Program-made: the position numbers and the translations under genes
Notes under the pieces: model-generated
The model's input: the letters and a program-made list of their open reading frames with translations, nothing else
The model's database searches: none
Told to the model about the DNA's origin: nothing
NCBI GenBank assembly: GCA_030512295.1
Contig: JAULSR010000005.1
Span: 2,232,001-2,296,000 of the forward strand
Direction of reading: 5' to 3'
From: Bombardia bombarda
Lineage: Eukaryota; Ascomycota; Sordariomycetes; Sordariales; Lasiosphaeriaceae
DNA: 64,000 nt
Shown here: in pieces, positions 35,173 through 46,583 of the stretch
How positions within the stretch are numbered: position 1 is the stretch's first letter
Layout of the letters: the number at the start of each line of letters is the position of its first letter

Positions 35173-35670
35173 GGTAGTAGTAGTAGTAGTAGCAAGAAGA
35201 ATAACCAACTGGAACAGCATCTCGATGAGAAGGAGAAAACAGTAGAGCCAGCAGCAGCACTAGACAACCCCATCACCGCCTCCCTCACCGAAGCCATCGA
35301 TCCCACCGCACCACCACCACCATCCCTCTCCCCACCCCCCCTCGAGAAGACCGTCATCCGCCACGTCCGCTGGATGCTCTCCCACCACGCCGGTTTTGTT
35401 CTGGCCTTTATGCGCTGCATCCGGGACGCGCCCCTGGTAGGCCAGGAGGCCGCCTGGCGGCAGCTGGCGGCGCGTAAAAGGGGCACCACCACCATCATCC
35501 TGGCGCGCTCCGACAAGGTAGTCGACCCGAACGACTATGCTGTCGATGCCTTGACGCTGGTGGGCGGGCAGGATCATGTCAAGTGGGTTGTGGTGCCGGG
35601 GGGCCATGATTTCCCCATGACGTATGATCGGGAGACGCTGGACGAGATTTATTCGGTCTGGGGGTGGTGA
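34384..35670 (+). CDS. Alpha/beta-hydrolase with N-terminal membrane segment
   Basis: Intronless, 428 aa. A hydrophobic span at about residues 15-35 suggests membrane attachment. The fold is clear: KVLFIHGITTS (oxyanion region), FDLFGRGFSDG, the nucleophile elbow GYSLGGG with S178, the acid in LARSDKVVDPND (D377) and the histidine in PGGHDFPM (H408). Members are esterases, lipases, C-C hydrolases or peptidases; the substrate is not inferable. Between the nucleophile and the acid, where the lid/cap normally sits, is a low-complexity insert: 17 serines, Gly and six more serines from an AGC/AGT repeat (35122-35193), followed by Lys/Asn- and Pro-rich segments up to about 35350. The ATG at 34384 directly precedes the membrane segment and follows a long CT/CA-rich leader. 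Confidence 0.85.
35122..35166 (+). repeat. (AGC)15 coding microsatellite
   Basis: Fifteen perfect AGC codons are followed by AGT codons, encoding polyserine in the hydrolase cap region. Pure trinucleotide arrays of this length are prone to length change between strains (established for microsatellites). Confidence 0.95.
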
Positions 35671-36217
35671 GGCGTGTCATGTTTCTTGTTCTTGGTGATA
35701 TCATTTGCGTAAGCAGGTAGATATATCTGCCTGGTGTTGTTTGGTGGTCGGTAGACGTCTATTTGCGCAGTTTAGTCTATTATCTATTGTAAATAAGGGG
35801 TTGGGGATTGGGAACTTTAGGACGGAGCATACATCCACCTACCTACACGGCATATAACCCTTTTTCATTCCCGCAATATTTCAGCAACAATAGAACGAAC
35901 ATACATAAGGTACCTTCCTTACTTGCACCTTCAAAAATCACTGCTATTACAAAACAAAAAAGGTATCGTTTCTATTCAGCTGCTTGACATACTTGAAACC
36001 CTAGTAGACAAGACGCACATCATATTTATTTCGAACCGTCAACCAGACTCGGCACCAAAAGTCAATATACCCAGTCATGCCTTTCTTCTCTGTTTACATC
36101 AAAGTATAATCAATCCGCAGAAAAACTTGCCCAGTATTGACATATCCGCTTGGTATCAACTCACTAACCAACCCCCTGCCTCTTTATCTCTCCTTTATCT
36201 CCCCAGGAATCCGGATC
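35671..36217. other. Intergenic between convergent genes, 0.55 kb
   Basis: Both flanking genes end here, so this is expected to be two 3' untranslated regions. AT-rich; no other feature seen. Confidence 0.7.
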
Positions 36218-36280
36218 CTATCCCTGCGCATCCACAAACTCGTCATTCGAATCATCTGTACCCGACCGCCTGAGACCGGA

Positions 36281-36312
<32 letters not shown>

Positions 36313-38521
36313 GTGGTAGATCCTTCTTCAAGTCCTGCTGAAAGTCGATAAGCGGCCCCTCGCTCGCGCGAGCACCCGTGGCGGCCAGCATCGTCTGAAT
36401 CTCGGCCGTGCTCTTGTGCGCAGCATCAAGAGCTGGTCGTTCCTCCTCCGACACAGCCGGCTTTGAAACCTCCTCTTCTTGCTTCTGCACCACCTTGGGT
36501 TGCGCGTCTGCCTGTCCAAAGTCTATCAGGTCATCCCCATTGTTACTGGGGGTCGGGGTCGGGATAGCTGGCGTCGCCTGGCTGCTGGGCCTTGTCAACG
36601 AGTTTCCCCTGCGAGGTATCGAGATCCTCCGCTCGATTTTCTGCCCGGCAATGATGGGGTAGATGGCCAAAATCTGTGCCGTCTGTCTCTCTGGTGTCGT
36701 TCCATCTCTGAAAAAAGGAGGAATAATGTCAGCTGGCCCAATCCGCCAAAAACCAGGTCCAACTTGCTCACATTTTTGCGTTGATGATCCACTCGAGGTC
36801 CTCTTCCCCTTCCTCGGGGCCGCCAGGACCGCCCTTTACGGGCCTAAACAGCCGCGGGTGCCACTCAACACCGTCATTTGCCCTCGTAGCTGCCTCCTCA
36901 CGCTGCATATCCTCCACCTTTGTTTTTTCATCGGTAGCGAGCTCGTGATTCCGCTCCCTGACTGCCTGCGCTGTCTTGGCCCACAGTACCTGCGATTCCC
37001 GCTCCTCTTGCTCCTCGACCGGCCGGCATAGCGGAGGGCTGGGCTTTGATCGTTGGGCGTTGAAGAACATCTCCTTATGACCAGTCTTTGCTGTCTATTA
37101 GTCATATATCCACAAAGGCATATCTTGCGCATCGCTAATGTTCAACCCACTCACCTTCAAATCCTTGATGAACATCTCATCACTCCACAAGCCCGAAAGC
37201 TCGTAGAGAATCTCACCCGTCTTTTCGTTTTTGATTGTCCCTCCGATGGCGTTGTATGTCCCGCCAACCCAGCCCTTTATTTTGAAGTCGATATCGGCGA
37301 CCAGGTCCATCTCGGGGCACCGCACAAAGCTATGGTCTCCCAGCTCGTACTTCATTTTCCCAAACAGAATTCCCCTTGCATACATATTCGGCTGAGTCAG
37401 AACGCTAAAAAGGGGGGCTTTATGTTCAGTAATCTCTAAAGTTTAGGGGTAACTGAACAACAAGGAAAACTCACTATCGCTCGCCCTTTGCTGGATTCTT
37501 ACCCCTGTTCATAAGGGTCAGTATCGCAGTGCCCTCCATCATGCTGGCAGCAGAGTTGCCCAGGAATTTACTCCTTGGCTTGAGTGTTCCGTCAACCCTG
37601 ATATTGTGGCCCGGGACCATGTAGAAGTAGCTCGACTTTGGCGGGTGGTGCGACGTTTGTTCCGAGACATAATATCCCCTCGTCCCGTCGGGGAAGTCCC
37701 AGTAGCAGGAAAAGATCTCGCCGAGAACGGGGTTCAAGGGCTTCTTGACTCCTCTGCAGCAATATGTGTTAGCCGACACTAGTTCCCTGGTACTGTTCAG
37801 ATATAGGATAGGTAGGCAGTCTTACGGGGGACGAATGTGCCAGCCGCTCAAGTAAAACTTGACGACGGAAACAAATCTCTGAACCGGGTCATCAATCTCG
37901 GGAATTGGTAGGAGCATCTCTGGGTGGCACATGAAGCTGTTTTTATCGCAAAAGGATCTGTTAGCGTCGTCGCCTCTGGACAGCACAGATGGAACTGAAT
38001 ATCTTGTGTCGTTGTTCATCATACTTGGTGATTCGCTCCAGCATGCTGCGCGGCTCCAGGATAAAGGTAGGCAGCACAACTCTGCTGAGGTCGGCGCCTG
38101 GTCTAAGCTGGGAGATGATGTGCATCAAGACTGGATGGACGGGGTCCCAGTCAGTAGGGGGGCCATGGTCAGCGCGCCACATCATTTCATGTATACAGTG
38201 AAGAAGCTACGCACCATTGCCCTGGTCGGGCTCGACGACGAGGGTGTCATCCTCGATGTTGTCGGCCTGGTTGCCGTCGCCCGAGGACCGACTGCCTGGA
38301 CGGAACAGACATGTTAGCAAACGGATAAACAACTTTCATAAAGGACTGTTTCCGCTTGCTTGCCGCCTCTTAACCGATTGAAGACCTCCACCGGCCCATC
38401 TATAAAAAGGTTGTTTGCGCTTAAAAACACGAGACTATCTTAGGTTTGGGACACAAGGTTTAGGACCGCACTCACTGGCATTGGAGGTAGCCCTGCGGCG
38501 ACCGGATACAAGGCCCATCAT
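36218..38521 (-). CDS. OSH6/OSH7: Oxysterol-binding protein, Osh6/Osh7 type
   Basis: Eight exons on the minus strand: 38521-38476, 38295-38215, 38130-38025, 37936-37826, 37753-37475, 37404-37155, 37085-36772, 36707-36218. Introns are 64-180 bp, and the CDS is 558 aa. The ORD core closely follows yeast Osh6/7, which exchange phosphatidylserine for PI4P between ER and plasma membrane: IISQLRPGADLSRVVLPTF (lid and lipid-contact segment), GVKKPLNPVLGE, the OSBP signature EQTSHHPP (residues 146-153), FLGNSAASMMEG, NMYARGILFGKM and the DGVEWHPRLF segment. No PH domain or ankyrin repeats. The ~170-residue C-terminal tail, after AIYPIIAGQKIERR, is longer than in yeast. It holds two LIDF motifs (DDLIDFGQ, PLIDFQQD), an ATATATAT run from a hexanucleotide repeat, and ends DDSNDEFVDAQG, a FFAT-like sequence. 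Two adjacent ATGs start the frame; the first is at 38519-38521. Confidence 0.88.
36280..36311. repeat. Hexanucleotide (TGTTGC)n coding repeat
   Basis: About five copies of TTGCTG are seen on the + strand; on the coding strand they give alternating Ala-Thr in the C-terminal tail of the Osh6/7-like protein. Confidence 0.9.
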
Positions 38522-41500
38522 GTTTGGGTTATTTTCTGCGAAGCAAGCTCTTTTTTTTTTCTTTTCTTGTTCTTCCTCCTCGGCGGTCGAAGCTCGAGCT
38601 CTTAGGTCCTATTTTGCTATTGTCTAGCAGCAAGCGGGAATATCAAAATGGAGGGAAATGACTGGTCTCGAGCCGAGCGAGGTGTCTGTCTTCGGTGTCG
38701 AAACTATGACTGTCGTTAATGGTGCTGGGGCGGGCGACTATTTTCTTTCTGTATTCGGTAGCCTGAAAGCTACCTACCTTGGGGCTAGGTCGAGCAGTCG
38801 GGTGAGGCAGGTAGTACTGGTGGCAGTTGTGTATGTCTGTGTGTGCGTGCTGGGTCGGTCGGGGTTTGAGGTATGTACGTACGATGACGGCCAAGAGCAG
38901 ACGACAAGCAGATACGACAGACAGTCGGGGATTCGCAGCTTCTGAAATGCCCGTGAGCGAAGTCGGGCGGGGCGTCGTGGAGGGGGGGGGGGAGCCCAGG
39001 GCAGAGGATGGATGACGTGGGTCCCCCCAAGCGCGGGAACCCAGCTCAACCATCCACTACCCTTGCCTAAGCTGCTTACCTTTCCTAGAATTGACAGCAA
39101 CAGCCTCACCGCGTCGGATACTTTTGATTGTTTTGTGCAACACACTAGGGCGGTGACTGTTTGCCACTTTTTTTCTTGTCCTGTCCTCTCTTCATTGATG
39201 AGACTCAAGGCTCGGTGACGAGAAGGATTCCCTTGGCGAACAGGCGAGGATGGATTCTAGGCTTATTATATTGAGGGGGTATGCGACTGCCTTCCGCTCT
39301 TAGGCTCCAGTGCACTTTACAACTCTTGGCCGTGGCTTGACGTGTTTTCTCCCCCAACAAGTATTCCCAGGTTCAACAAACATGAAGCATGGCTACCAGG
39401 GTTACCTCGCATATACATGCAACCGCAGTTGGCCATACACACATCTCAGGGCAGCTGAAAAGGGAGGTGTGGGCTGGTGCAGCAAAAGGCGTAGACCCCC
39501 GTTGGCATTGAGTGGTTGACTGGGCAGGCATCATGTGCGGGGTTCATTCACCCCGCTTAGGAGACCGCCTGTCTTGAATTCTCGATCCAACACTGGAGAC
39601 TTCCTTAGAACTAGCCTACAGCTTCGACTGTTCGTTTGTGGCATTGTCGTTGTGATCACAGGAGAACAGTCACGGGCGGCTTGTCGAGCATTGGTCTGCG
39701 TCTTGTTCGTGGCCTGGGAATGGCCACCCGGTTTGCGAAAGACGGCAAGCTCGTGTGGTGTCAGTATCATGCTCGAAGGGCTTGCTTGAACATTGCGTCA
39801 TCCTTAACTCGTCCAACGTATCAACTTGAACCAGACAAGGCACTTGCATTCTCATGTGGCATACCTACCACTTGCCTCTCTATGCATGATAAGTACACGT
39901 CCGTATCCCCATTCCATGTCCAGCGAGCTTGCCGCCTTTTCGGTCTTGTTCAGTAACTAATAAAAGGCCGGTCTTCAAGAAGTGGTTGTTGAAATCTTTT
40001 TGTTATCAATTGGTCGGAACAATTCCCCGTTCGAGGCAAGCCGAGCTAGGTAATTCAACCCTAACACCGACGTGCGTAGCAAGTGCACAGCATAGGGCAG
40101 AACACCTACAATCCTCTGCAAAGCTCGGCAATGGTGGAAGTAGCTTAAACGAGAGAGCTAAGGGAAGATAAAGAGGCCTAATAAAGTCAATAGCTTCCGC
40201 GCTGCTGGATGACCCATGGTGGTGCAAGTGGAAGCCCGGTCCGGTCCTCTGAAGTTGCCGGATGCTGCTTGAAGTGCATCGCATCTTGTGTCTCATCACC
40301 ATTACCCATCACTGCCACTGGACAGCAAAGCGCCTGGCTATACGCTGTCGGTGTCACTACATTGGGCGTACTAACATTATTTGAGGCTGAAGCTGGGACA
40401 CACTAGTTCTAGCAGTCTAGCGGTCTCCAAGACTTGAAGCGAAGGCGGATTCGACCTTCAATACGAACAAGTAAAATATATATATGGAATATCAAATGCC
40501 AAACGACGGAGTTAGTCGCCCTTGGGAGCCCCATCGTGCCGATCCTGACCAAATTTCGGGACCCCGGGCGCCCACCAGCCCCAGCGGGCCTCCCTAGAGC
40601 GGCAGGGCGCGGCAGGGCGCATGGCACAATAGCACGCACGCACGCCAGGACCTTCCTTGGGCCGTCGAAACGTTATTAACGGCCATGGCGCCAGAATAAC
40701 GGGCCTCGAGGGCTCGGCAAGTGGAGAGCTGGAGGTCTTTGGGGAGCTGAAACTCGAGCCGTCGTGTGTGAAAGAAAGCGCACCTCCTGCAACCTCCACT
40801 GGGAACCTGCAACTTTGCTGCGTGACGCCATCGGGAACCAGTCCCGTTCCATGTTCAATGGACATTCGACTACCTAATAAGACTGCGGCCAACGTGTGAC
40901 AGTGCATGCATATTCGAGATTCTGCACCGAAATGCTTAGTTCTGCTCCCAAATCCTAACTTTCTTTTCATCCATCCCATCTTTTCTGATCTTCCATTGTT
41001 TTTCATTGCCACTTGCTGGGGCAACTGCCCGTCCAGCCCACTACCTAGATCACTAGTAATAAGGTCCCTAAGTAGCCTACCTGTAGGTCCATCCGAACGG
41101 ACCCCCGCCCAGGAGCCGCAGTACGCCCGCAGTTAGGTGCTAATACGGGCTGTACTTCGTATTGCTACCTACCTACCTACGAAGTACCCGCCTCCCGTTT
41201 GGGAAGTTGCACTCTCCAGTCTGCCCTGCCTTGCTCTGGCTTTGATTAACCTGGTTGACCTGCCCCGCCAAACAACACCACGTCGACTTTGACTTACTTC
41301 CCCGAATACTTACCTACCTACCTACCATACCTGACCACCGCTGCCTGCGACGAACAGTCACGCGCCCACACTGGCAACCTTCCGACCTTTGGAATTGATC
41401 CCACGCTTTCACAATTCTGTTGCGCGGCAGGCACGCTGTTGAACACAACCGCGACACCCCCCCGCGACACGTCGATCTCTAATTGTTCAACTGAATCTCC

Positions 41501-41684
41501 TTTTGTTACTTTCCTGTCGCAAAAAAAAGCGGTGCACATGCTCACTTTCCTCTCTCGTTCATAAACTGGGCATCTCACCTCCAGGCCCGGCGCCTGCAGT
41601 TGGGGAGAGGCGGGGAAAACACATGACGCCCCGCGCCCCGCGCCCCTCTGTCTGGCTATCACGACCCATCAACCAAAAACAGAT
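38522..41684. other. Divergent intergenic region, 3.2 kb
   Basis: The region lies between the starts of the Osh6/7-like gene and the 1166-aa protein gene. No gene is supported; open frames overlap on both strands. A (G)12 tract lies near 38980-38992. TACCTACCTACC-type islands occur at 41163-41182 and 41312-41328. The last ~170 bp hold two short upstream open frames (see separate entry). Confidence 0.55.
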
Positions 41685-41748
41685 ATGGAAAACGAGCTGC
41701 CGACCATCTCGGTCCAGGAGGACGCTCGGGCTACGAAAAGGGGTCGTA
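41538..41748 (+). promoter_or_regulatory. Upstream open frames before the 1166-aa gene
   Basis: One ATG at 41538 opens a frame of 8 codons ending at 41564. A second ATG at 41623 opens a frame in another phase that passes over the main start at 41685 and ends about 41 codons later, at 41748. If the transcript starts upstream of 41538, both would reduce initiation at the main ATG. The transcript start is not visible. Confidence 0.4.
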
Positions 41749-44700
41749 TAATGGGCAAGCTGTTTGGGCGTGATCGCGAGCGAAAGGTTTCGCAAGAGGG
41801 CCCTCCCCAGAACAACAACGGGGACTTGAATGACTTCCTTCGCGGGTCGTCGGACCAGCTGCAGGTTGCCCACCCGGGCCCCCCAATGCTCGCCAAACTC
41901 GACACCAGGGCCGCTACTCGCTACCCCAATGCCTTGAACGTTCAAGGTCCCAGTGATGCTCAACAGGATCTTGCCTACCGAACCCGTCAGCTCAGTCCGC
42001 GCATACGAAAGAATAAGGGGTTATTTGTGAGATTTGTCGATACAAACCCAGAGATCATTGGAAACGGTGGCGACGAATGTCTTGTGCCCACTGCCGAAAT
42101 TGCAAGAAATAGGAGGATGAGACCTCCAGCTGTAACCACCAACACTGCTCCTGCTCGGCCGGCCGGCTTTGGGGAGGGTCAGTCATTCAGATCGTCTCCA
42201 GAAAGGAGAACCAATGAAGAGCCATCCACACCTGGGCCGTTGCGGCGCATACAGACCGGTTACTCGAGTTTTTCGCCTGCCCCGGGTCCTGTACCAGAAA
42301 TGCCTGCCGGGACAAATATACCTGCGAGGCATGTTGGCAGTCCAGGCGCTACTCATGACGAGAGGCGGAGATCCTTCATCGAAGTTCATCAGGCTGAGAT
42401 GCGCCAGGCTGAAGGACTGGCCTTCGCAAATGCCGTGCGCTCGGGGAGCGCCACCTTACAGCCGCCCGGGCCCGGGCCAGCTCCTCATACCCCGGAGCCA
42501 GTGACCGAGGGTACCATCACAGAGTCTCCAAAGTCCATTCACGTTCAACAGATACACACTCTTCTCCAAACTCCACGTTCTGGCCCTGCTGTACCAAACG
42601 CCTCAAACGCCTCAAATTCATATTTCTATCCCCACCCGCAAGAACAATCCCGTCACCCACAAGCTTCCCCATCCTTACAACATCCACAGGAGGCGCAACC
42701 CCCTCCCTCACACTATTTACACGCACAGATCAACCAACACCCAGAATCTCCAGGAAGACTGAAGAAAACACCAATTCATGAACAAAGCCCATTGTCAGTG
42801 TCCTCGGCAGTATCGAATCCGAGTCAACCATATACGCTATTAAGACAGGGCAGCAGAATCTCAGAATTAGGAATGAGATCGCCCGCGGCTCAAAACGCCT
42901 TCAACATAAACGATGGCACAGCGACTCCCGCGTCGGTGGAGGATGCTATGAACGCTTTTGTCTCGCGTACTCGCCATCTATTTGAGCTCTTCCGTCTTCA
43001 CTCGGAGAGCATACGACCCCTGCGTGGTTGTTCCCCCGATGAAATTATGAGGTCGGCTTTCTGGTGGTTCTTGACTGGCCGGATGGCGCTCGAGAATGCT
43101 GCCAAGGAACGTCCATCGAGTCCAGAATCCCAGAAGAAAAATGACATTGCCAAGCAACAGGCACATGCCGATATAGCAAAAGCCTATTGGTTATCCGAGG
43201 AGATCCTTCCTGATATCATTAGCAACCGGCACAGCACTGTCAGTCCAAAGATTGACGAAGCCTGTCAAACACTCGCTTCGAACTTGAGGAAACTAGTCCT
43301 ATCGATGCAGAGGAATGGTTTCTTGCCAGCAGAAGAGGCGTTCCTTCCCCAGGCCATTGACAGATCGATATGGGTTGACTATCCACAGTTGACACAGGAC
43401 CTCGTCTCACTCCTTTGGGGCTTGTCGAGCTCAGCCCTTGGCCATCCACCGCAACAAACGTCCGGAATGGGCATTGTGGAAGCACTGCCCTTGGGCGACT
43501 CACCCCTGTTTTTCTGCTTTGGCCGGTTTCCTGTAGAGGTCTTCTTGATGGAGCAAGGTGCCAATTCACAGAGACTGTACCTCCCCAGCTTCTTGTCAAC
43601 CGTCAGGTCTCAGAGAAAGCCAGATTTGATGTTTGTGATTGCCAACCAAGACGGGTCTGTGCAGCTTAGAATCTCGGGGATCAAGGGCCTCGGCCCTGTC
43701 TGGGAGGACATTCGATGGCGCCCAGAAACCTGCACTCTCGACGTCAGACTACCGAGAGGCTTCGTCCTGGTTGTGCAATGCTCTCAGCCAAGCTATAAGA
43801 TGCTCTGGAGCATGTACGAATTCAGCGCCAAGATCCACGCAAGCCTATACCCGAAAAAGGACGAACAGGTCCTCTTTCGATCGACCCTTCGAGCATTTCA
43901 ATATTTTGATAACGATCCTCAGTCAAGAACATTTCCAAAAGACTCTACCTCCGGATGCGAGGTTGCGTTGTTCGAGCGTACCTTGAGGGAAGGCGCGGCC
44001 ACCGGCCCTCGGGTGTACCATCGAGGATACCGGATAGCGGTGGTGACGGGCCCGGGGACCAAAACCCTGAGCGGCGTGAACCAGACATATAATCCACAGA
44101 CACCCGTTCAGTTTGGTTTCTTGCGCAATGATGCGAATGACCCGGCCCTCTCGCTCAAGTTTGAAAATGGCCGCCTAAAAGGAAATATGGTGCTGTCTTT
44201 TAACGATGAACAGGAGAGAGTACGAATGCACAGCCTTCTTATTGGGACAGCGCTACAAAATGATGAGCATATTTTCTGCGAAATTCCGTTGCAGGGCATC
44301 TGGCTCTCAGAAAGGTTCGGCGAGATGCAGCAACCAGGGCTCAAGGTTCTCTCGGCACTCGCCTGGCAACGAGCCAGGGTAATTAACCACGACAACGATG
44401 GGGATCGCCCCCCTTGCGTTCTCGCTGATAGGCTCCGTGTGGTCTATGAGTTCCAAGACGGTACACTAACAGACAGAGTCAACATTGCGCCCGGTGAGCT
44501 AAGATTGCGGCTGGACGTGCGCAACCAGAGCTGCATCATGGTCTTCCGACAAGCCCAGGCCGACATCACGGTTGCGGTTACCGAGGCAAAGGTACCGCGC
44601 GAACTGGCCCCGGGACTGTGCCAAGCGCTGGAGGTATTGCAAAACACACCGACAATCCGGACATATATGTTCCCAACCGTCGCCGATCTCCACGCGTTCG

Positions 44701-45257
44701 AGTCGGCCATCACAGGGTTCAAAATACTATATGATGGAGTTGCGTCTTCCTTCGCCATCGCTCGTCGGCGCATGGTGGTGCCCATTCACAAGAAGTGGGA
44801 GGCGGGAGCAACGAGGATACAGATAGTGCAACAGGACGGGGCAACGCAACTTCTGGCCTTCTTTGAGGACTTTGCGCATGGGAAATGTATGGGCTTTAAT
44901 CTCAAGGGAACTGATGTTTTTGAGGCTTTTAACAGAGGCAGCAAGGCCGGGCTGAAGATTGACGACGCCAAGTTTCCCTTGCCAAAGGTGCTCGCTGCAG
45001 GGAGCGATGGTGTACAGGAGGCGGCCGATGTGGCCTTTGTCTGTCTCGATTTGCCCGAGCTGCCAGGGGAGCATGATGATATCACAATGCTGTTTGACAA
45101 GGAGTCTGGTATGTTTGTCCCCATTCCCATCTCCTCTAACGTACGAGGTTGCAGCTAGCTAACAATTGTGAACTTGGCAGAACGAGACAAGCTTATATCA
45201 TGCCTCCCAGCACCGGTTAAGGGCTCGCGATTGCAGAAAATTAAGGGCCTGTCGTAG
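41685..45257 (+). CDS. Large conserved-looking fungal protein, function unknown
   Basis: Two exons, 41685-45108 and 45181-45257 (intron 72 bp), 1166 aa. The short second exon (ERDKLISCLPAPVKGSRLQKIKGLS) restores the frame after FDKES. I do not recognise the family. Residues 1-400 are Pro/Gln/Ser-rich and probably disordered (an early basic patch includes KRGRIMGKLFGRDRER). From about residue 425 the sequence becomes well ordered, starting FVSRTRHLFELFRLHSESIRP with a mostly helical look to about residue 610. It continues as a beta-rich half containing RKPDLMFVIANQDGSVQLRI, GFVLVVQCSQPSYKMLWSM and YRIAVVTGPGTKTL. No transmembrane span, signal peptide or enzyme motif was seen. The beta half has repeated strand patterns that could be PH-like folds, which I cannot confirm. 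Confidence 0.8.
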
Positions 45258-45809
45258 ATGGTTCTGGACTCAGACGCGCATTTCAGTTATAGCATGAGAT
45301 ACCCTTTATCATGGTTGGCGTATGAGGAAAAAGAAAATTCGGCATGTTATCCGTTGCTTGCATTTGATGATGGATGAGATGGTATCGAGTAGCAGCACTG
45401 TGTGTGGCTTTAATTGTGAGAAGGGACACCAATTGTTGAGTTGGTGGGTGTGCTCGTCCAAATCATATTTAGTAATTGATCTATCTCATGGTGACAGTAC
45501 TGTGGTGACTTGGGGAGCGTTAAGGAGAGCTTAACAAGGGCTGTCCTTTCCTTCCCTCGGAAAGCGCTTCGTTCATTAATGTGTTTTGTTTAGCCAGAAT
45601 GGCTATAATACAGAGAAGAACAGCAGAAGAACCATAACCATCCGCACACGCGCCCACACAAACTTGAACGCCATGACTCCCGAACCTGATGATGCACTGC
45701 CACGGGGAGTTTAACGTGCCCCGTTTCGCTCACCCCACCTAGACATGACAATCAATTGTTTTTCCCGCCCCCGGTAATGAGGAAGGTGGAATCTGCCTTC
45801 TCATCTCAA

Positions 45810-45840
<31 letters not shown>

Positions 45841-45956
45841 TTTCCTCTTCCTATTGCCTCAATAATCGCCATTCTCGGGGATATAGGCAGGTATAACAAT
45901 AGCAAAAAGCAAAGTGACGTATATAATATCAAGTATCCAAGCCTCAAAAATCCACC
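45258..45956. other. Intergenic between convergent genes, 0.7 kb
   Basis: Contains the 3' ends of both neighbours. A (TC)n run of about 14 units lies at 45812-45840. Nothing else seen. Confidence 0.7.
45812..45840. repeat. (TC)n microsatellite
   Basis: About 14 TC dinucleotides just downstream of the U2AF small subunit gene. Confidence 0.9.
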
Positions 45957-46583
45957 TCAATACCTTCTCCTCGTCGGCTCGGGACTGGGGGAGCGCGTCG
46001 GGCTGCGCGACTGGGGCCGCATCTTAAGCCACTTCTTTGTGCTGAGCTCGAGCTCGCGGTCGAGCTCGGGGCTGGGGTTCTTGCGATGTATGAAATTACA
46101 AAAGCCGCCGCGGACGCAGCCCTCGCCGCTGTTGAGCCGACAGCAGGCCTCTCTAAAGTCGGTGACGGGGCTGAGCTCGCAGTAGATGGGGCGGGCGGCG
46201 TACCAGCGACTGTTGAGGTCGTCGCAGGCGCGCTGGGCGCTGTCCTCGTACTTGAAGCGGGCGTAGACGTTGCCGATGAGGTGGTCGTTGTTGTTGTCGC
46301 AGACGACGAGCTCCTCGAGCTCGCCGTACTTGCACATCTCGCACCAAATGTCCTCGTAGAAGGCGTCGAAGTGGTTCTGCAGCTGGGACGGGTTCATGCG
46401 GTTCTTTGGGTCGAAGGCCGGGTTCTGGTAGAGGTTGGGCATGAGGATGGTCTGCGAGTACGAGGGCTTGACGTGCTTGCGCGAGCAGCGGTCGCCGTGG
46501 CGGCAGGCGCCGATCTTGTAGTAGAAGGAGCAGTTGACCTTGTCTTGCTCGGTGCCGAAGATGGAAGCGAGGAAGTTAGCCAT
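45957..46583 (-). CDS. U2AF1: Splicing factor U2AF small subunit
   Basis: Intronless, 208 aa. It starts MANFLASIFGTEQDKVNCSFYYK. The layout is that of human U2AF1/fission yeast U2AF23: first CCCH zinc finger (CSFYYKIGACRHGDRCSRKH, about residues 17-36), a U2AF-homology RRM (roughly 50-140, with GNVYARFKYEDSAQRA), second CCCH finger (CCRLNSGEGCVRGGFCNFIH), and a short Arg/Ser-rich tail (RSPTRSPSPEPTRRRY). In the U2AF heterodimer it recognises the AG at the 3' splice site, in the nucleus. All six zinc cysteines and both histidines are present. The open frame extends upstream to 46754, but the MANFLAS start matches the family and the upstream residues are basic low-complexity sequence. Lack of introns is notable only because the product acts in splicing. 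Confidence 0.95.
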   Translation of the reverse strand: MANFLASIFGTEQDKVNCSFYYKIGACRHGDRCSRKHVKPSYSQTILMPNLYQNPAFDPKNRMNPSQLQNHFDAFYEDIWCEMCKYGELEELVVCDNNNDHLIGNVYARFKYEDSAQRACDDLNSRWYAARPIYCELSPVTDFREACCRLNSGEGCVRGGFCNFIHRKNPSPELDRELELSTKKWLKMRPQSRSPTRSPSPEPTRRRY

